Notes under the pieces: model-generated
Told to the model about the DNA's origin: nothing
Database searches by the model: none
What the model saw: only the letters and a program-made list of their open reading frames with translations
Part shown: piece after piece, positions 16,786 to 28,200 of the stretch
How the letters are laid out: every line of letters starts with the position of its first letter
Numbering within the stretch: position 1 is the stretch's first letter
Virus record (IMG/VR): IMGVR_UViG_3300044950_001181
Coordinates: 1-28,664 of that record
Origin: a virus
DNA length: 28,664 nucleotides
Strand: one strand, 5' to 3'
Made by a program: the position numbers and the translations under genes

Positions 16786-18288
16786 TTAATCTGTTTCGCC
16801 TACAAAAGTACCATCTCCAGTATTGTCCATGAAAGGACCTTCAGATCCATCGCCACCAATAGGATCATCAGCACTAAGTTCTGCATTTGGAACTGGTAAA
16901 CTTACAGACAACTTAGTTATAAACTTACCAGCTTCAATCTGATGATCTACGCCCATGATCATCCATTTCTTATTTGATAAAATTTTATTTATTGGTGGAT
17001 CTGCAAGCCAAGTATCACAATTTGGAGAATCTTTATCACCTATTGAAAATGGACTTATAACTACAATAGAAACAAATCTTCCAATAGTTTCGGTCAAATA
17101 ATAAAAATCTTTAGCATTTCCAATTATGCTTAGTTCTCCCTTTATGCTTCTAGCTTGATCGAAAGGTTTATTTGCTGTAGTGTGAGCAGCAGTTGATTTT
17201 TCTAAAAGAATAACTCTGCTTTCTTGAGGAACAGAGTAATCGTATTCGCTAGGTATTGATTGAGCATTACCAGAACCAGAAGCTTCAATTGGACTTAAAT
17301 TGGGATCTTCTTTATTTTTAGCCATTTGGCTAGAAGTGCCGCCACCAGAAACACCACCAAAACCACCAGCATCAAGAATCCATTCTATTTCTGGATTAAA
17401 TTCAATAACTGGACTGCAATTCCCACCATTTACTATATAAGTTTTTTCGACACTCTTGCAGTCGCAATTTTCATCTGGCAGACATTGATCATCCTCATGT
17501 ATGATTAATCTTGGACCAGTTTTTTCTGATGGATCATATTTAAAATATACACCAAGTTCGAATCCTTGAGTTCTTATTATGCTCACCCAATTTCTTATAA
17601 CTGACAAAATAGGCAATTCATTCGGTTTCCAAATTGCTTGAATTCCATCACCACCACCAGTAGGAAATTCAAATTCTAATTCTTCTCCATCCCTATTTAT
17701 AAAAGCAACTTCTATTGGAGGGTCTTCTTCTGCACACATGTCTATGATTGCTTCTTTTAATGTTTTTAAATTTCCTTCTGAACCTTGAATTTTTTCTATT
17801 CTTCTGTCATTATGCCTTTGCATTAAATCTGTACATTCTAATTTTATTTTTGTAATACCTTTATCAATATTTGTAAAAAGCTTTTTAGGCATGAAATGAA
17901 TCCAGTCAGATAGTTCCTCTTTTACTTGTCCGCTTTGACAATCTTTAAGCAACCATCCAAATCTAAATTTATTTTCAATTGTTTCTTTTTCCGCAAGTTT
18001 TATAGTTTTATTGAGAAGACGAACAACATCAGCATAAGCATTTGAGCCTTCTCCCAACAATTCAAATTCAACTTTCATTCCTCCATTTGCTTGTTGAAGT
18101 CCATACTGCATTGAACTTATTACCATTTTATGTGGGCTTTGTTCAAATGAATCATTTCCACAATTTACTTTGAATGTTCCATTTTTCATTTCCATTTCAA
18201 CATAAGGAGCATACACCTCTGATTCTGGAGGTATTTCTATAGATCCACATACATATTTTTGTATTTCTTCATTTATTATACAAGCCAT
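16786..18288 (-). CDS. Baseplate hub protein, gp27/gpD-like
   Basis: The 500 residues have the size and place of the tail hub that sits on the spike (T4 gp27, P2 gpD, Mu gp44). An N-terminal tube-like domain is suggested by the alternating strands of residues 25-100 (GTFKVNCGNDSFEQSP, MVISSMQYGLQQAN) and by the later IKLECTDLMQRHNDRR segment (about 145-160). The central region carries paired cysteines (CLPDENCDC, about 272-280). A glycine-rich loop (GGFGGVSGGGTS, about 312-323) separates it from a C-terminal domain with SIKGELSIIGNAKDF. The extreme C-terminus is acidic and disordered-looking. The assignment rests mainly on gene order between the gp53-like and spike genes plus these weak patterns. 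Its ribosome binding site (GAGGAA) is good. Confidence 0.7.
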   Translation of the reverse strand: MACIINEEIQKYVCGSIEIPPESEVYAPYVEMEMKNGTFKVNCGNDSFEQSPHKMVISSMQYGLQQANGGMKVEFELLGEGSNAYADVVRLLNKTIKLAEKETIENKFRFGWLLKDCQSGQVKEELSDWIHFMPKKLFTNIDKGITKIKLECTDLMQRHNDRRIEKIQGSEGNLKTLKEAIIDMCAEEDPPIEVAFINRDGEELEFEFPTGGGDGIQAIWKPNELPILSVIRNWVSIIRTQGFELGVYFKYDPSEKTGPRLIIHEDDQCLPDENCDCKSVEKTYIVNGGNCSPVIEFNPEIEWILDAGGFGGVSGGGTSSQMAKNKEDPNLSPIEASGSGNAQSIPSEYDYSVPQESRVILLEKSTAAHTTANKPFDQARSIKGELSIIGNAKDFYYLTETIGRFVSIVVISPFSIGDKDSPNCDTWLADPPINKILSNKKWMIMGVDHQIEAGKFITKLSVSLPVPNAELSADDPIGGDGSEGPFMDNTGDGTFVGETD

Positions 18289-18295
18289 TAATTCC

Positions 18296-18619
18296 TCAAT
18301 TAAAAGTTTCTGGTATAAGTATACTTAAACCTGATTTAAAATCCCAAATATCACGGATATTATTTTTTTCCATTATTTTCCACCAGAACATAGAAGTTCC
18401 ATAAAAGTCTTGCGATACTAAGTCTGGTCTATATTCGGTTGATTTATTTATAACAGTATATTTATCTCTATCACCAGATGAAATATTTCGTCTTCTATAA
18501 AGAGGAAATGTAATATACTTATCTTCACCATAATAAATTACTTTGTTATCTTCATAACGACTTCCTGAAGCAACCATTTTATTAGCTAATATTTTTGTAA
18601 TTTCTATTTTATTCGCCAT
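18296..18619 (-). CDS. gp53/LysM-like baseplate protein, 107 residues
   Basis: The C-terminal half holds the feature that defines gp53-like and tail-protein-X-like baseplate proteins: EYRPDLVSQDFYGTSMFWW (about residues 61-79), N-x-I-x-D in the next turn, and a closing hydrophobic LSILIPETF. This is the LysM-type fold seen in T4 gp53 and in the protein between tape measure and hub of many contractile systems. The N-terminal part has a beta-rich VIYYGEDKYITFPLY. In T4, gp53 clamps neighbouring wedges; in P2-like systems the X protein helps assemble the hub. It begins inside the stop of the previous gene (TAATG) and has a strong GGAGGT ribosome binding site. Confidence 0.8.
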   Translation of the reverse strand: MANKIEITKILANKMVASGSRYEDNKVIYYGEDKYITFPLYRRRNISSGDRDKYTVINKSTEYRPDLVSQDFYGTSMFWWKIMEKNNIRDIWDFKSGLSILIPETFN

Positions 18620-19194
18620 TAAATACCTCCAGTGCCAGTCACAACAATATCTTCTGCAAATGGTAAACTTGAAGAATTATATACAACTTCAAAATTTAAA
18701 CTAACATCAACTTTATATGGACATCCAGTTTCTTCATCCCACGGAACTTGGGAATCAAATTTCACATTATAATCCAACAGTACAACGCATAAAGGAATAG
18801 TAGCCAAAATATCTTTGCATTTAATTTTCATAATTGGAGGAGGAGCATAAGGAGCAGATGCTCGTTTTGGATAAACATGTGCTTCTAACCATCTTAGTGT
18901 TGTCATTATTGCTTCTGCAGAACGACTACCTGATTTTTTTTGCACAAAAAAATGACATTCAACACTAATATTTCTATTGTCTGAATTTGAATAAGCTTTG
19001 ATTGGTGCTGACCTACCAATTCCAGTTTCATCATTGTATTTTGCTGATTTTTTATCACTTATATCTGGAATATTATCAAAATACATTTGTATTGAATTAT
19101 CACTTGCGTATAAATTTCCATTTGCCGACAAATCACTTTGCAAATAACAATCTTCAATCTTTTCTAATCTACCATCGCCATTTGTTGCTCTCAT
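18619..19194 (-). CDS. Tail-tube-like baseplate adaptor protein, 191 residues
   Basis: The C-terminal half shows a pattern common to tube-fold baseplate proteins (T4 gp48/gp54 and tube initiator proteins of simple contractile tails): a hydrophobic helix with RWLEAHVYP (about 101-109), then YAPPPIMKIKCKD, a cysteine/valine strand, VPWDEETGCPYKVDVSLNF (about 153-171). The Y-(P/A)-P-P-x-x-x-(L/I) loop and the W-D-x-x-G-x-P strand pair are typical of this fold. Such a protein would sit between hub and first tube ring and start tube polymerisation. It lies directly downstream of the tape measure, as gp48/gp54 do after gp29. It has no clear sequence family that I can name, so the assignment is by fold pattern and order. 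Confidence 0.6.
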   Translation of the reverse strand: MRATNGDGRLEKIEDCYLQSDLSANGNLYASDNSIQMYFDNIPDISDKKSAKYNDETGIGRSAPIKAYSNSDNRNISVECHFFVQKKSGSRSAEAIMTTLRWLEAHVYPKRASAPYAPPPIMKIKCKDILATIPLCVVLLDYNVKFDSQVPWDEETGCPYKVDVSLNFEVVYNSSSLPFAEDIVVTGTGGI

Positions 19195-19203
19195 TTTTTA
19201 CCT

Positions 19204-22200
19204 TTATTTAGTGCCAGATCCAACATTAGTAACTCCCTTACCACCCGTTTGGAGGAATGATCCATAAGCCCACTTAGTATTCATGAATGGTTTGTTTCTA
19301 ACTTTTCTTGCTTCAGTATCTCCGCCCATTCCCCCTGCACTTGATTTAGTACTATTGTCTGTGTCACCAAGTGCATCCTTTATCTGAGTAAGAAGTTCTA
19401 CCATTTGTTCGTTTAATTCAGTTTGAGTTACTGCTTCGGATGCAATTTCAGTCAATTCTGGCGAAGAAACGGTGGAAGAATTAGGTTCTGATGTCACAAC
19501 TTCTTTTTGAACCTTTTCTCTCATACTAGGTTCTGGAGGTATTGCGGTAGCTACTGGATTATTTGCTTCCATTGCACCACCAGAAGCACTCAATCCGCCA
19601 ATCTGACTTCCTGCAGCATTTGTCAATTTTGCCATAGCACCGAATTGAGTTTCTAAACCAGAGATATCATCAATATTCATTCCGGGTAAATTCATTGAAG
19701 ACATATTTAACATAATGTTAGACATGCCAAACATTGCCTTTTGAATTTCAATTAACATGTCGGCAACAAGTTTTATTCTTGTCAAAGCTTCTGTTAATTC
19801 TGTCGAATCTGGCAAATTATTCATGATTGGATTGATAATTCCGTTGGTAAGGAATGAAGAAATACCAACCCAATAACTTGAGAATGTTTTTATGCTTTTA
19901 TATATTTTTTCAATAGGCGATTTAGTGAACCAACCACCATCAGTTAATGGTGCTATATTTTCACTCAACGATGCAGAAACATTATATACTTCCTTTAAAA
20001 TATCAGGAAGCACAACAAGACTTTTTGTAATTTCATTTAAAGAAGAAGCATCTGGCAAAGTAGATATTGGTCTTATAATTCCATTATTTATAAAGTTTGC
20101 TATTCCGATCCAATATGATGCAAAAGTCTTAGCAGATTCGTACATGGTTGCTATCGGAGACTTAACAAAAATGTTACTTAACCAACTACCAGTTAGAGGT
20201 TGTATCTGTTCTGAGAATGTGTCAATTACTTTCCTTACACCTATAAGGATACCAGAAACGAAAGTTAATTTGGTCATAACTTCTGTTAATTTTTCAACAT
20301 TAGACATTCTATTTACTGGTTCAATAATACCAATCTGTATAAAGTTTGCTATTCCAGTCCAATAGGATGCAAAGCTTTTAGCTGATTCGTACATGGTTGC
20401 TATTGGCGACTTAACGAAAATGTTACTTAACCAACTACCAGTCAAAGGTTGTATTTGTTCTGAGAATGTGTCAATTACTTTCCTTACACCTATAAAGATG
20501 CCAGACACGAAAGTTAATTTGGTCATAACTTCTGTTAATTTCTCAACATTAGACATTTTATTTACTGGTTCAATAATACCAACTTGTATGAAGTTGGCTA
20601 TTCCAGCCCAATATGATGCAAAGCTTTTAGCTGATTCGTACATGGTCGCTATTGGCGACTTAACAAAAATATTACTTAACCAATTACCAGTCAAAGGTTG
20701 TATTTGTTCTGAGAATGTGTCAATTACAACTCTAACCGCTTTAAGAATACCAGACACAAAATTCAACTTGTTTATGACTTCTGTTAGTTTTTCAACATTA
20801 GACATTTTATTTACTGGTTCAATAATACCGACTTGTATAAAGTGGGCTATTCCAGTCCAATAGGATGCAAAACTTTTAGCCGATTCGTACATAGTTGCTA
20901 TTGGAGAAATGGCAAAAAGTCTTGTTAGCCAATTACCAGTCAAAGGTTGTATTTGTTCTGAGAATGTGTCAATCACAACTCTAACCGCTTTAAGAACGCC
21001 AGATACAAAATTTAATTTATCTATAACTTCTTTTAATTTATCAACACCCGATATTTTAAATACTGGTTCAATAATACCGACTTGTATGAAGTGGGCTATT
21101 CCAGTCCAATAGGATGCAAAGCTCTTTGCTGACTCGTACATGGTTGCTATTGGTGAAATGCCTAAAAGAGTCTGTAGCCAATTACCAGTCAAAGGTTGTA
21201 TTTGTTCTGAGAATGTGTCAATTACACCTCTAACCGCTTTAAGAACACCAGACACGAAATTTAATTTGCTCATAACTTCATTTAACTTATCGACACTAGA
21301 CATTTTATTTACGGGTTCAATAATACCAGTTTGTATGAAGTGGGCTATTCCAGTCCAATATGATGCAAAATTCTTTGCTGACTCAAGCATATATGCCATT
21401 GGCGACATATTGAAAATATTTTGTAACCAGTTTCCAGTTAATGGTTGTATTTGTTGTGAGAATGAATCAATTACACCTCTAACGCCATTTATAATGTTAG
21501 AAATTATATTTAATTTTTGAGAAGTTGTTTTCAATTCTTCAACACTAGACATCTGACTTACTGGTGTGATAATTCCAATTTGTATGAAACTAGCTATGCT
21601 AACCCAATATGATGCAAAGTTCTTTGCTGATTCAAGCATATATGCCATTGGCGACATATTGAAAATGTTTTGCAACCAGCTTCCAGTTAGTGGTTGTATT
21701 TGTTGTGAGAATGAGTCAATTACTCCTTTAACTCCATTTATAATGCTAGAAATTACACCTAATTTTTGAGAAGTAGACTTCAATTCTTCAACACCAGACA
21801 TCTGATTTACTGGTGTGATAATACCAGTTTGTATGAATGTTGCTATGGCTGACCAATAAGTTGAAAAAGTTTGAGCCGATGAAGCTAATGATGCAATTGG
21901 AGAGCTACTAAAAATACCACCAGAAGTTAAAGGCTCCAAAGCAATTGTTAAAAATTCAATAGTGTTTCTTATTTCGCCAAATATCTCAGTTGATTTTTTT
22001 AATTTGTTACTTGATTCATCAATTTCTGCACTTGGCGATAATTGACTTATTGGTTTTATAATTCCATTAGCAATAAAGGAAGTTATAGCTGACCAATACT
22101 CTGCAAAAATCTTAGCAGATGAATACAGTGATGCGATTGGTGATTTTGTGAAGAATCCACCTTCAGTCAATGGTTGTAAATTAATGGCAAAAGAATCAAG

Positions 22201-25200
22201 AGTTTGTCTTATATCTCCAAAAATTTGCGTTACACTTTGCAATTTTGTAATTATTTCTTTTAATTCTGAATCATCAGGCAATAATCTGAGAGGAATAATT
22301 ATTCCGTCTATTAAAGCGTATGCTATTCCGCTAAACCAAGCACCAACTATTTTAGCTGCTGAAAAAATTGCGAAGTCAAAATATCCAGAAAACATAAGTG
22401 ACGATAAACCATCAGAAAGTCTTTGAATGAATACAGGTATTTCTCTAATGACCAAATCCATATTGCTTATAGCTTGATTTGCTTTTTGTAAATCTTTTGA
22501 ATCAACCATTCCAGAAAGAATAGGCTCAATAATTCCTTCCTTCAAGAATGTTGCAATCGTATAAAAATAAATTTCAAATATAATTGCATTTTTTGCAAGC
22601 ATTGCCATGGGAGAATCTTTCATGCAATCTTTAGGGTCTAAAAGACCTAATAAGCTTGAAAGTGAATTTATTACTCTTGGTATAGTTGGCAATAACTGTG
22701 CCATCATTGTGATAATGCTAGTTGCTTTGGCTATAGTTTTGGTATCTGGCAAAACTTCTAAAATTGGTGTAACTATACCATCTCGTAAAAACTCTGCCAC
22801 AGATACAAAATACTCACTAAAAATATCTTTAGAAGATTTTATCATTTTCATTGGTGCTTTTTTCATTGCATCTCTACTTACAACCAATGGAATTAAACCT
22901 TGTGCAGTTTGATTGATAACTCGTGGTATATTTGGAAGCAATTGAGCTATCATTGTGATGATACTAGTGGCTTTAGCCAAAATTGAAGCATCTGGAAATT
23001 CTTCTAATATTGGCATCACTACGCCATCTCTTAAAAATGCTGCAGTTTCTCTGAAGTAATTTGCGAAATCTTCTTTTGATTCTGAGATTGCTTTAAGCGG
23101 AGCTTTTTTAATGGCATCTTTACTTACAACTAATGGTATTAAACCATCTGATACACCTTTTATAACTTTTGGAATTATTGAAATGATTTTGCTTAGATTA
23201 GTAAGTATGCTTGTTGCTTCAACGATTTTTGAAATTGGAACATCAGAAAAAGCTGTATTGATTTCTACCACTATTGCATCTCTAACAAATGCTGCTACTG
23301 TTCTAAAATATTTTGCAAATGCATCTTTATTTTTCATAATCGTTTCAACTGGAGTTTTTGCAAAGAAACTCTTTGATTCAGTCATTAACCCAATTGCAGC
23401 TGCAAGATTTTTGATGATTGGAGGAACTGCACTTATGGTTTTAGCCATAGACTGCATAATTACTGCAGCAGAAACCATTATTGAAGGATCTGGAAATGTC
23501 GCCAAAACAGGAGTTACAATTCCATCTCTAATAAATTGACTTATAGCCAAGAATGTTCTTTGGAATTCATCCTTATTTTTCATAATTTTTGTTATTGGAG
23601 AGTCACTGAAAATTGACTTAGACTCCATGAGTCCAAATGTTTGATCTACACTTTTCAAAACAATAGCTGTACTTCTCATTATCGATGCTGTTTGACATAA
23701 TCTTTCTGCGGCAGTTTTCAATTGTCCAGAATCACCAACTGATAAGGCTGGCTTAACAATGCCATCTTTAACAAATTCTGCTATCGCTATGAAACTTCTT
23801 TGAAACTCATCCTTGTTCTTCATGATTTTTTCCACAGGAGCTTGTGAGAAAAATGATGCTGGGTCCATGTATGCAATTACGCCCATCATTCCTTTTATTA
23901 CTCTTCCAGCACTACCAAGCACAACTGCCATTCTTGTAAGTTGTAAATTAGCATCAATCAAATCGTCATCAGATGCCATGTTTTTAGTAACTGGAATTAC
24001 AATGCCATTAGTTATAAACGATGCAACCTCTGTAAAGAAGTTTCTCATTGCATCCATGCCAGCCTTGATTTTATCAATAGGAGCAGCATTAAAGAATCCA
24101 GATTCGGTATAAGGAACTATCTTTGATTGCATTTGTTGAATTACTGGATGAACTTGGCTCAATAATATTCCTATAGCCTTAATCTTCATCCCAGCATCTT
24201 GTAAGCCTTGAACATCTTTAAACGCTGTGTTCATCGGCTTTACGATTGCATCTGTTATAAACTTTGGAACTGTCGAGAAGAAGCTTTGGAATTGAGGCAT
24301 AGCACTGTTAAGCTGACTTACTATACTTCCAGAAAACCATCCAGCTTCAGTTAAAGGAAGAATCTTTTCATTTAAATCTTTAACTGTTTGTGCAGTCAAA
24401 CTTACAAGCTCACCAACATTCTTCATGACACTTATCAATCTCTTACCAGTTTCTACATCTACTTTACTTTCAATCTGTTTGACAACTCCAACCATTGCAT
24501 TTGTGAAAGAAAGAATACCACTTCCCATAATTCTAAATGCAATTGCTGCTCCGTAAAGTTTCACAAAGTCTTTTACTGCGTTTGTTAATCCGCCAACTGA
24601 TAAAATTTTATCTTTTGCTTTTATTATTTCATCGCTAACTTGTCCTATAGATGCCAAAATGTCTGCTATACCTTGACCCATTTCTTTTGCTTGTTTTGGA
24701 TTTATAACTTCACCAACACTTTTAGAAAACTTAACTATAGAAGCAGCATAATTCTTTACTGGAGCCATCATACTGTTAAGTGCGTAGACTCCTTCATTCA
24801 TACTGTCTTGTAAGGTTCCGCCACCAAAAAATTCCCAAAATTTACTATGCATTGGAACTTTTTTCAATTTATCTTTTACTTTATAAATCGCATCAGTCAC
24901 AACCATACAACCATCAATTACATCTGCAACACCTTGACCCATTTCTTTTGCTTGTTTTGGATTTATTACAGAGCCAACTGTTTTTGAAAATGTCACTATG
25001 GATTCAATATATTTCTTAGTTGGCTCCATTATGTCTTTAAGCGCTAAAACTCCTTGATCCATAATTTCAGACAAAGAACCACCACTTACCCAAGCCCAAA
25101 ATTTACTATATTTCGGAACATTAACTAACTTGTCTTTTGCTTTGTAAATCGCATCAGTCACAACCATACAACCATCAATTATATCCGCAACACCTTGACC

Positions 25201-28200
25201 CATACTTTTTGCAAGTTTGGGATTTATAACGGAGCCAACTCTTTTTGAAAATGCAACTATAGTTTGAATATAAGTTGTTACTGGTCCCATCATTTCATGG
25301 AGTGCCAATACACCTTCTCTTAAAGTTTCTTGTAATGGTATTCCTCTAAGCCAAGTCCAAAATCCACTATGCTTTGGAACATTAATTAATTTGTCTTTTA
25401 CTTTCATGATCTCTTCATTAACTGAAGCGACACCAGCAAGAATTTCAGCTACACCTCTTCCCATTTCGGTAGCTTTTCTTGGATCTATTATGGAAGCTAT
25501 ATTTCTTGAAAACAACACAATAGCCATTACATACATTTTGGTTGGATTCATTATTTCTAAAAGTGTGGCTACGCCTTTCCACATTTGATCTGGTAGTTTA
25601 TTATTCGTAAGCCAATTCCAAAAACTTCCATACTCAGGGAAATTTGCAAGCTTGTCTTTAACTTTCATTATTTCGTCAGTAACTGCAGCAATGCCAGCAA
25701 GAAGTTCTGCAACATCTTTGCCCATTTGAGTTGCTTTTTTAGGTTCTATGATAGAAGCTAGGAATCTAGAAAAATTAACAACAGAAATTGCATAATATGC
25801 GGTTGGAAGCATTAAGGCTCTAAGAACTTTACCGCCAGCATACATTGTTTTTGCAAGTGAATTGCCAATTAAAAAATCAAAGAATCCAGCATATTGTGAA
25901 AGATTTGAAAGTTTATCTTTAGCTTTCATAATTTCTTCAGTAACAGTTCCAACTGCACCCATAATGCCACTAACACCCTTGCCCATTTCAACTGCTTTTT
26001 TTGGTGATATGATTTCTACTAATGAATCATAGAAATTTGTTACAGCAGTAACATAACTTCTAATTGGAAGTGTTAATGCCCACAAAGCCCAAGATCCAAG
26101 ATATAAAAGTGGAATAAGAAATATTGCAGACATAGCCAACACACTAATTATCGCCAACTTATTAGCCATTTTTATAATTGAAAGAGCAATAGAAGTCGTA
26201 GCATCAAGAGTCGCATCTAGATTCTCAACAATTTTTTCAGCTTGACCTTTTTCAAAACTTAAAGCATTTGCCATTTTCAATATGGCTCCACTTAAAAGCA
26301 AAATCGCTGGAGTCAATACGAGCAAAGCTAAAGCACCAACAGCTAACATTCCAGCTAGTGGACCAGCATATACTACAAGTGATCCTAGTGCTACCAATCC
26401 AGCAGTTGCAGACAAAATACCAATAGCAATATCACCAGCACTATTTAAAATCGAAGCGACTGCTTCGGTAGTTTCTTTGGCTTTAGTTGGATCTATTTCT
26501 GAACTACCCAAAACAGAATCTGCTAATGATATAATGTTAGATGCTAAAGCTATTATTGGTCTAGTCAGAAGCAAAAGTGCAGCTGCTCCCAAAAGCATAA
26601 GTGGAGCATAGGTGTAAACCATCGTAGCTAAAATGCCTAAATAAGTTAACCCTGCGATTGCAGCAATTATTCCAATTGCAATTAATGCTGCTGCTGCAAT
26701 TATTCCAGCTACATTCTCTGCAACTTCAAGTGCCTTTCCAGAATCTAAACCGAAAGCTCCCAATATACCTTCAGACATTTTTATTACTGCAGAAGCAAGA
26801 GTTAATATTACTGGAGTTAAAGCCAATAATGCTCCTGCGCCAAGAAGAAACATCCATCCCCACGCAATATATGTTGAAGCCAAAACACCTAATTGGGTTA
26901 ATCCATAAACTGCACCAAGAATTGCAACAGCAATTACTGCTGCTGCTGCAATTACTCCAGCCACAGTCATTCCAATTTCCCAAGCAGTAGATGCATCAAG
27001 ATTAAATGATCCTAAAAGCCATTCGCTCATTCTTATTATTGCAACAGCAAGCATTAATATTGCTGGAGTTAAAACCAATAATGCTCCCGCACCAAGAGGC
27101 ATCATCCAAAGCCAAGATGGATATGTTGTAGCCAAAACACCTAATCCAGCTAATCCAGCAACTGCACCAAGAACTGCAACGGCAATTATTGCTGCTGCAG
27201 CAATTACTCCAGCCACAGTCATTCCAATTTTTAAGGCAGTAGATGCATCAAGATTAAATGCTCCTAAAATCCAATCACTCATTTTTATGATTGCAGCACC
27301 AAGAAGCACGATTGCTGGAGCTAAAACTAACAATGCTGCAGCACCGTATCCTATAGTCCATAATGTTAATGGATTACTTAGAAGTAGTTCGGCAAATAAG
27401 CCTAATTCGAAAAGTTCTGGAAGTGCAGCTATAGCAGCCAATGCGATTAATCCAGCAGCGAGCATGATTGCTGCTACTGTTGCACCAACTCTAATGACTG
27501 TTTTTAAATCAAGATTAAAAGCACCAAGAATTAAATCGCTCATTTTTATAATTGCAGCACCAAGAAGTACCATTGCTGGACCTATGACTAACAATACTGC
27601 AGCACCCAATAAAACATTTGCAAAGTCAATTGATTCCCAATTTACTTTTTCTAATTGTTCTATAAGTTCTACCGAAGCCACTGCAATTCCCCCAGCTGCA
27701 ACACCTAATGCTACTACTATGGCTGAAACTTCAAGTATTTTAGATAAATCAAGATCAAGTTTTGATGTAATTAATTGTGCTGCTTTTATAACAGCTGCTC
27801 CCAATATGATCAAAATAGGACCAAGTATTGCTACAGCACCAGCTACCATCAATAATTCTTTTGCATTTCCACCTTTGAATTTTTCCATAAATCCAGAGCT
27901 TTTTAATTCTTCAATTTTTCCAAGCAATTCTAAAGATGCGTATGCTATTCCTCCTGCTGCTGCACCAACGGCAACAACAACAGCAGCAGTTTCGGCAACA
28001 GTTGCAAGATCAAGACCAGTAAGCTTTAAAAGCTTACTTCCAAGAAATACTATTCCTATTCCCAAAATCACTAATGCAGCTGCAAGAGCCATTAGAATGC
28101 CACCAGCCTTTATCAAATCTTCTGTCTTAATATTTTTTATTTGGCTTATTGCATCTTCTAAAAATGAAGAGTCGGCAGCTGGCATGCCCACCTTTACTTC

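Noticed and set aside
17690-17705. TATAAATA-like T4 late promoter on the minus strand
   Set aside because: This match and one near 18450 lie inside coding sequence of an AT-rich genome and are not placed before a gene start.
19892-21769. Repeated plus-strand frames with CICSENVSIT-type units
   Set aside because: They mirror the nearly identical family C repeats of the tape measure on the other strand.
20120-21850. CRISPR-like array
   Set aside because: The repeats are about 250 bases, in frame and coding, with no short direct repeats separated by unique spacers.
24388-24588. Small plus-strand cysteine/histidine-rich frame
   Set aside because: It is antisense to the tape-measure linker, has no ribosome binding site, and matches no family I know.
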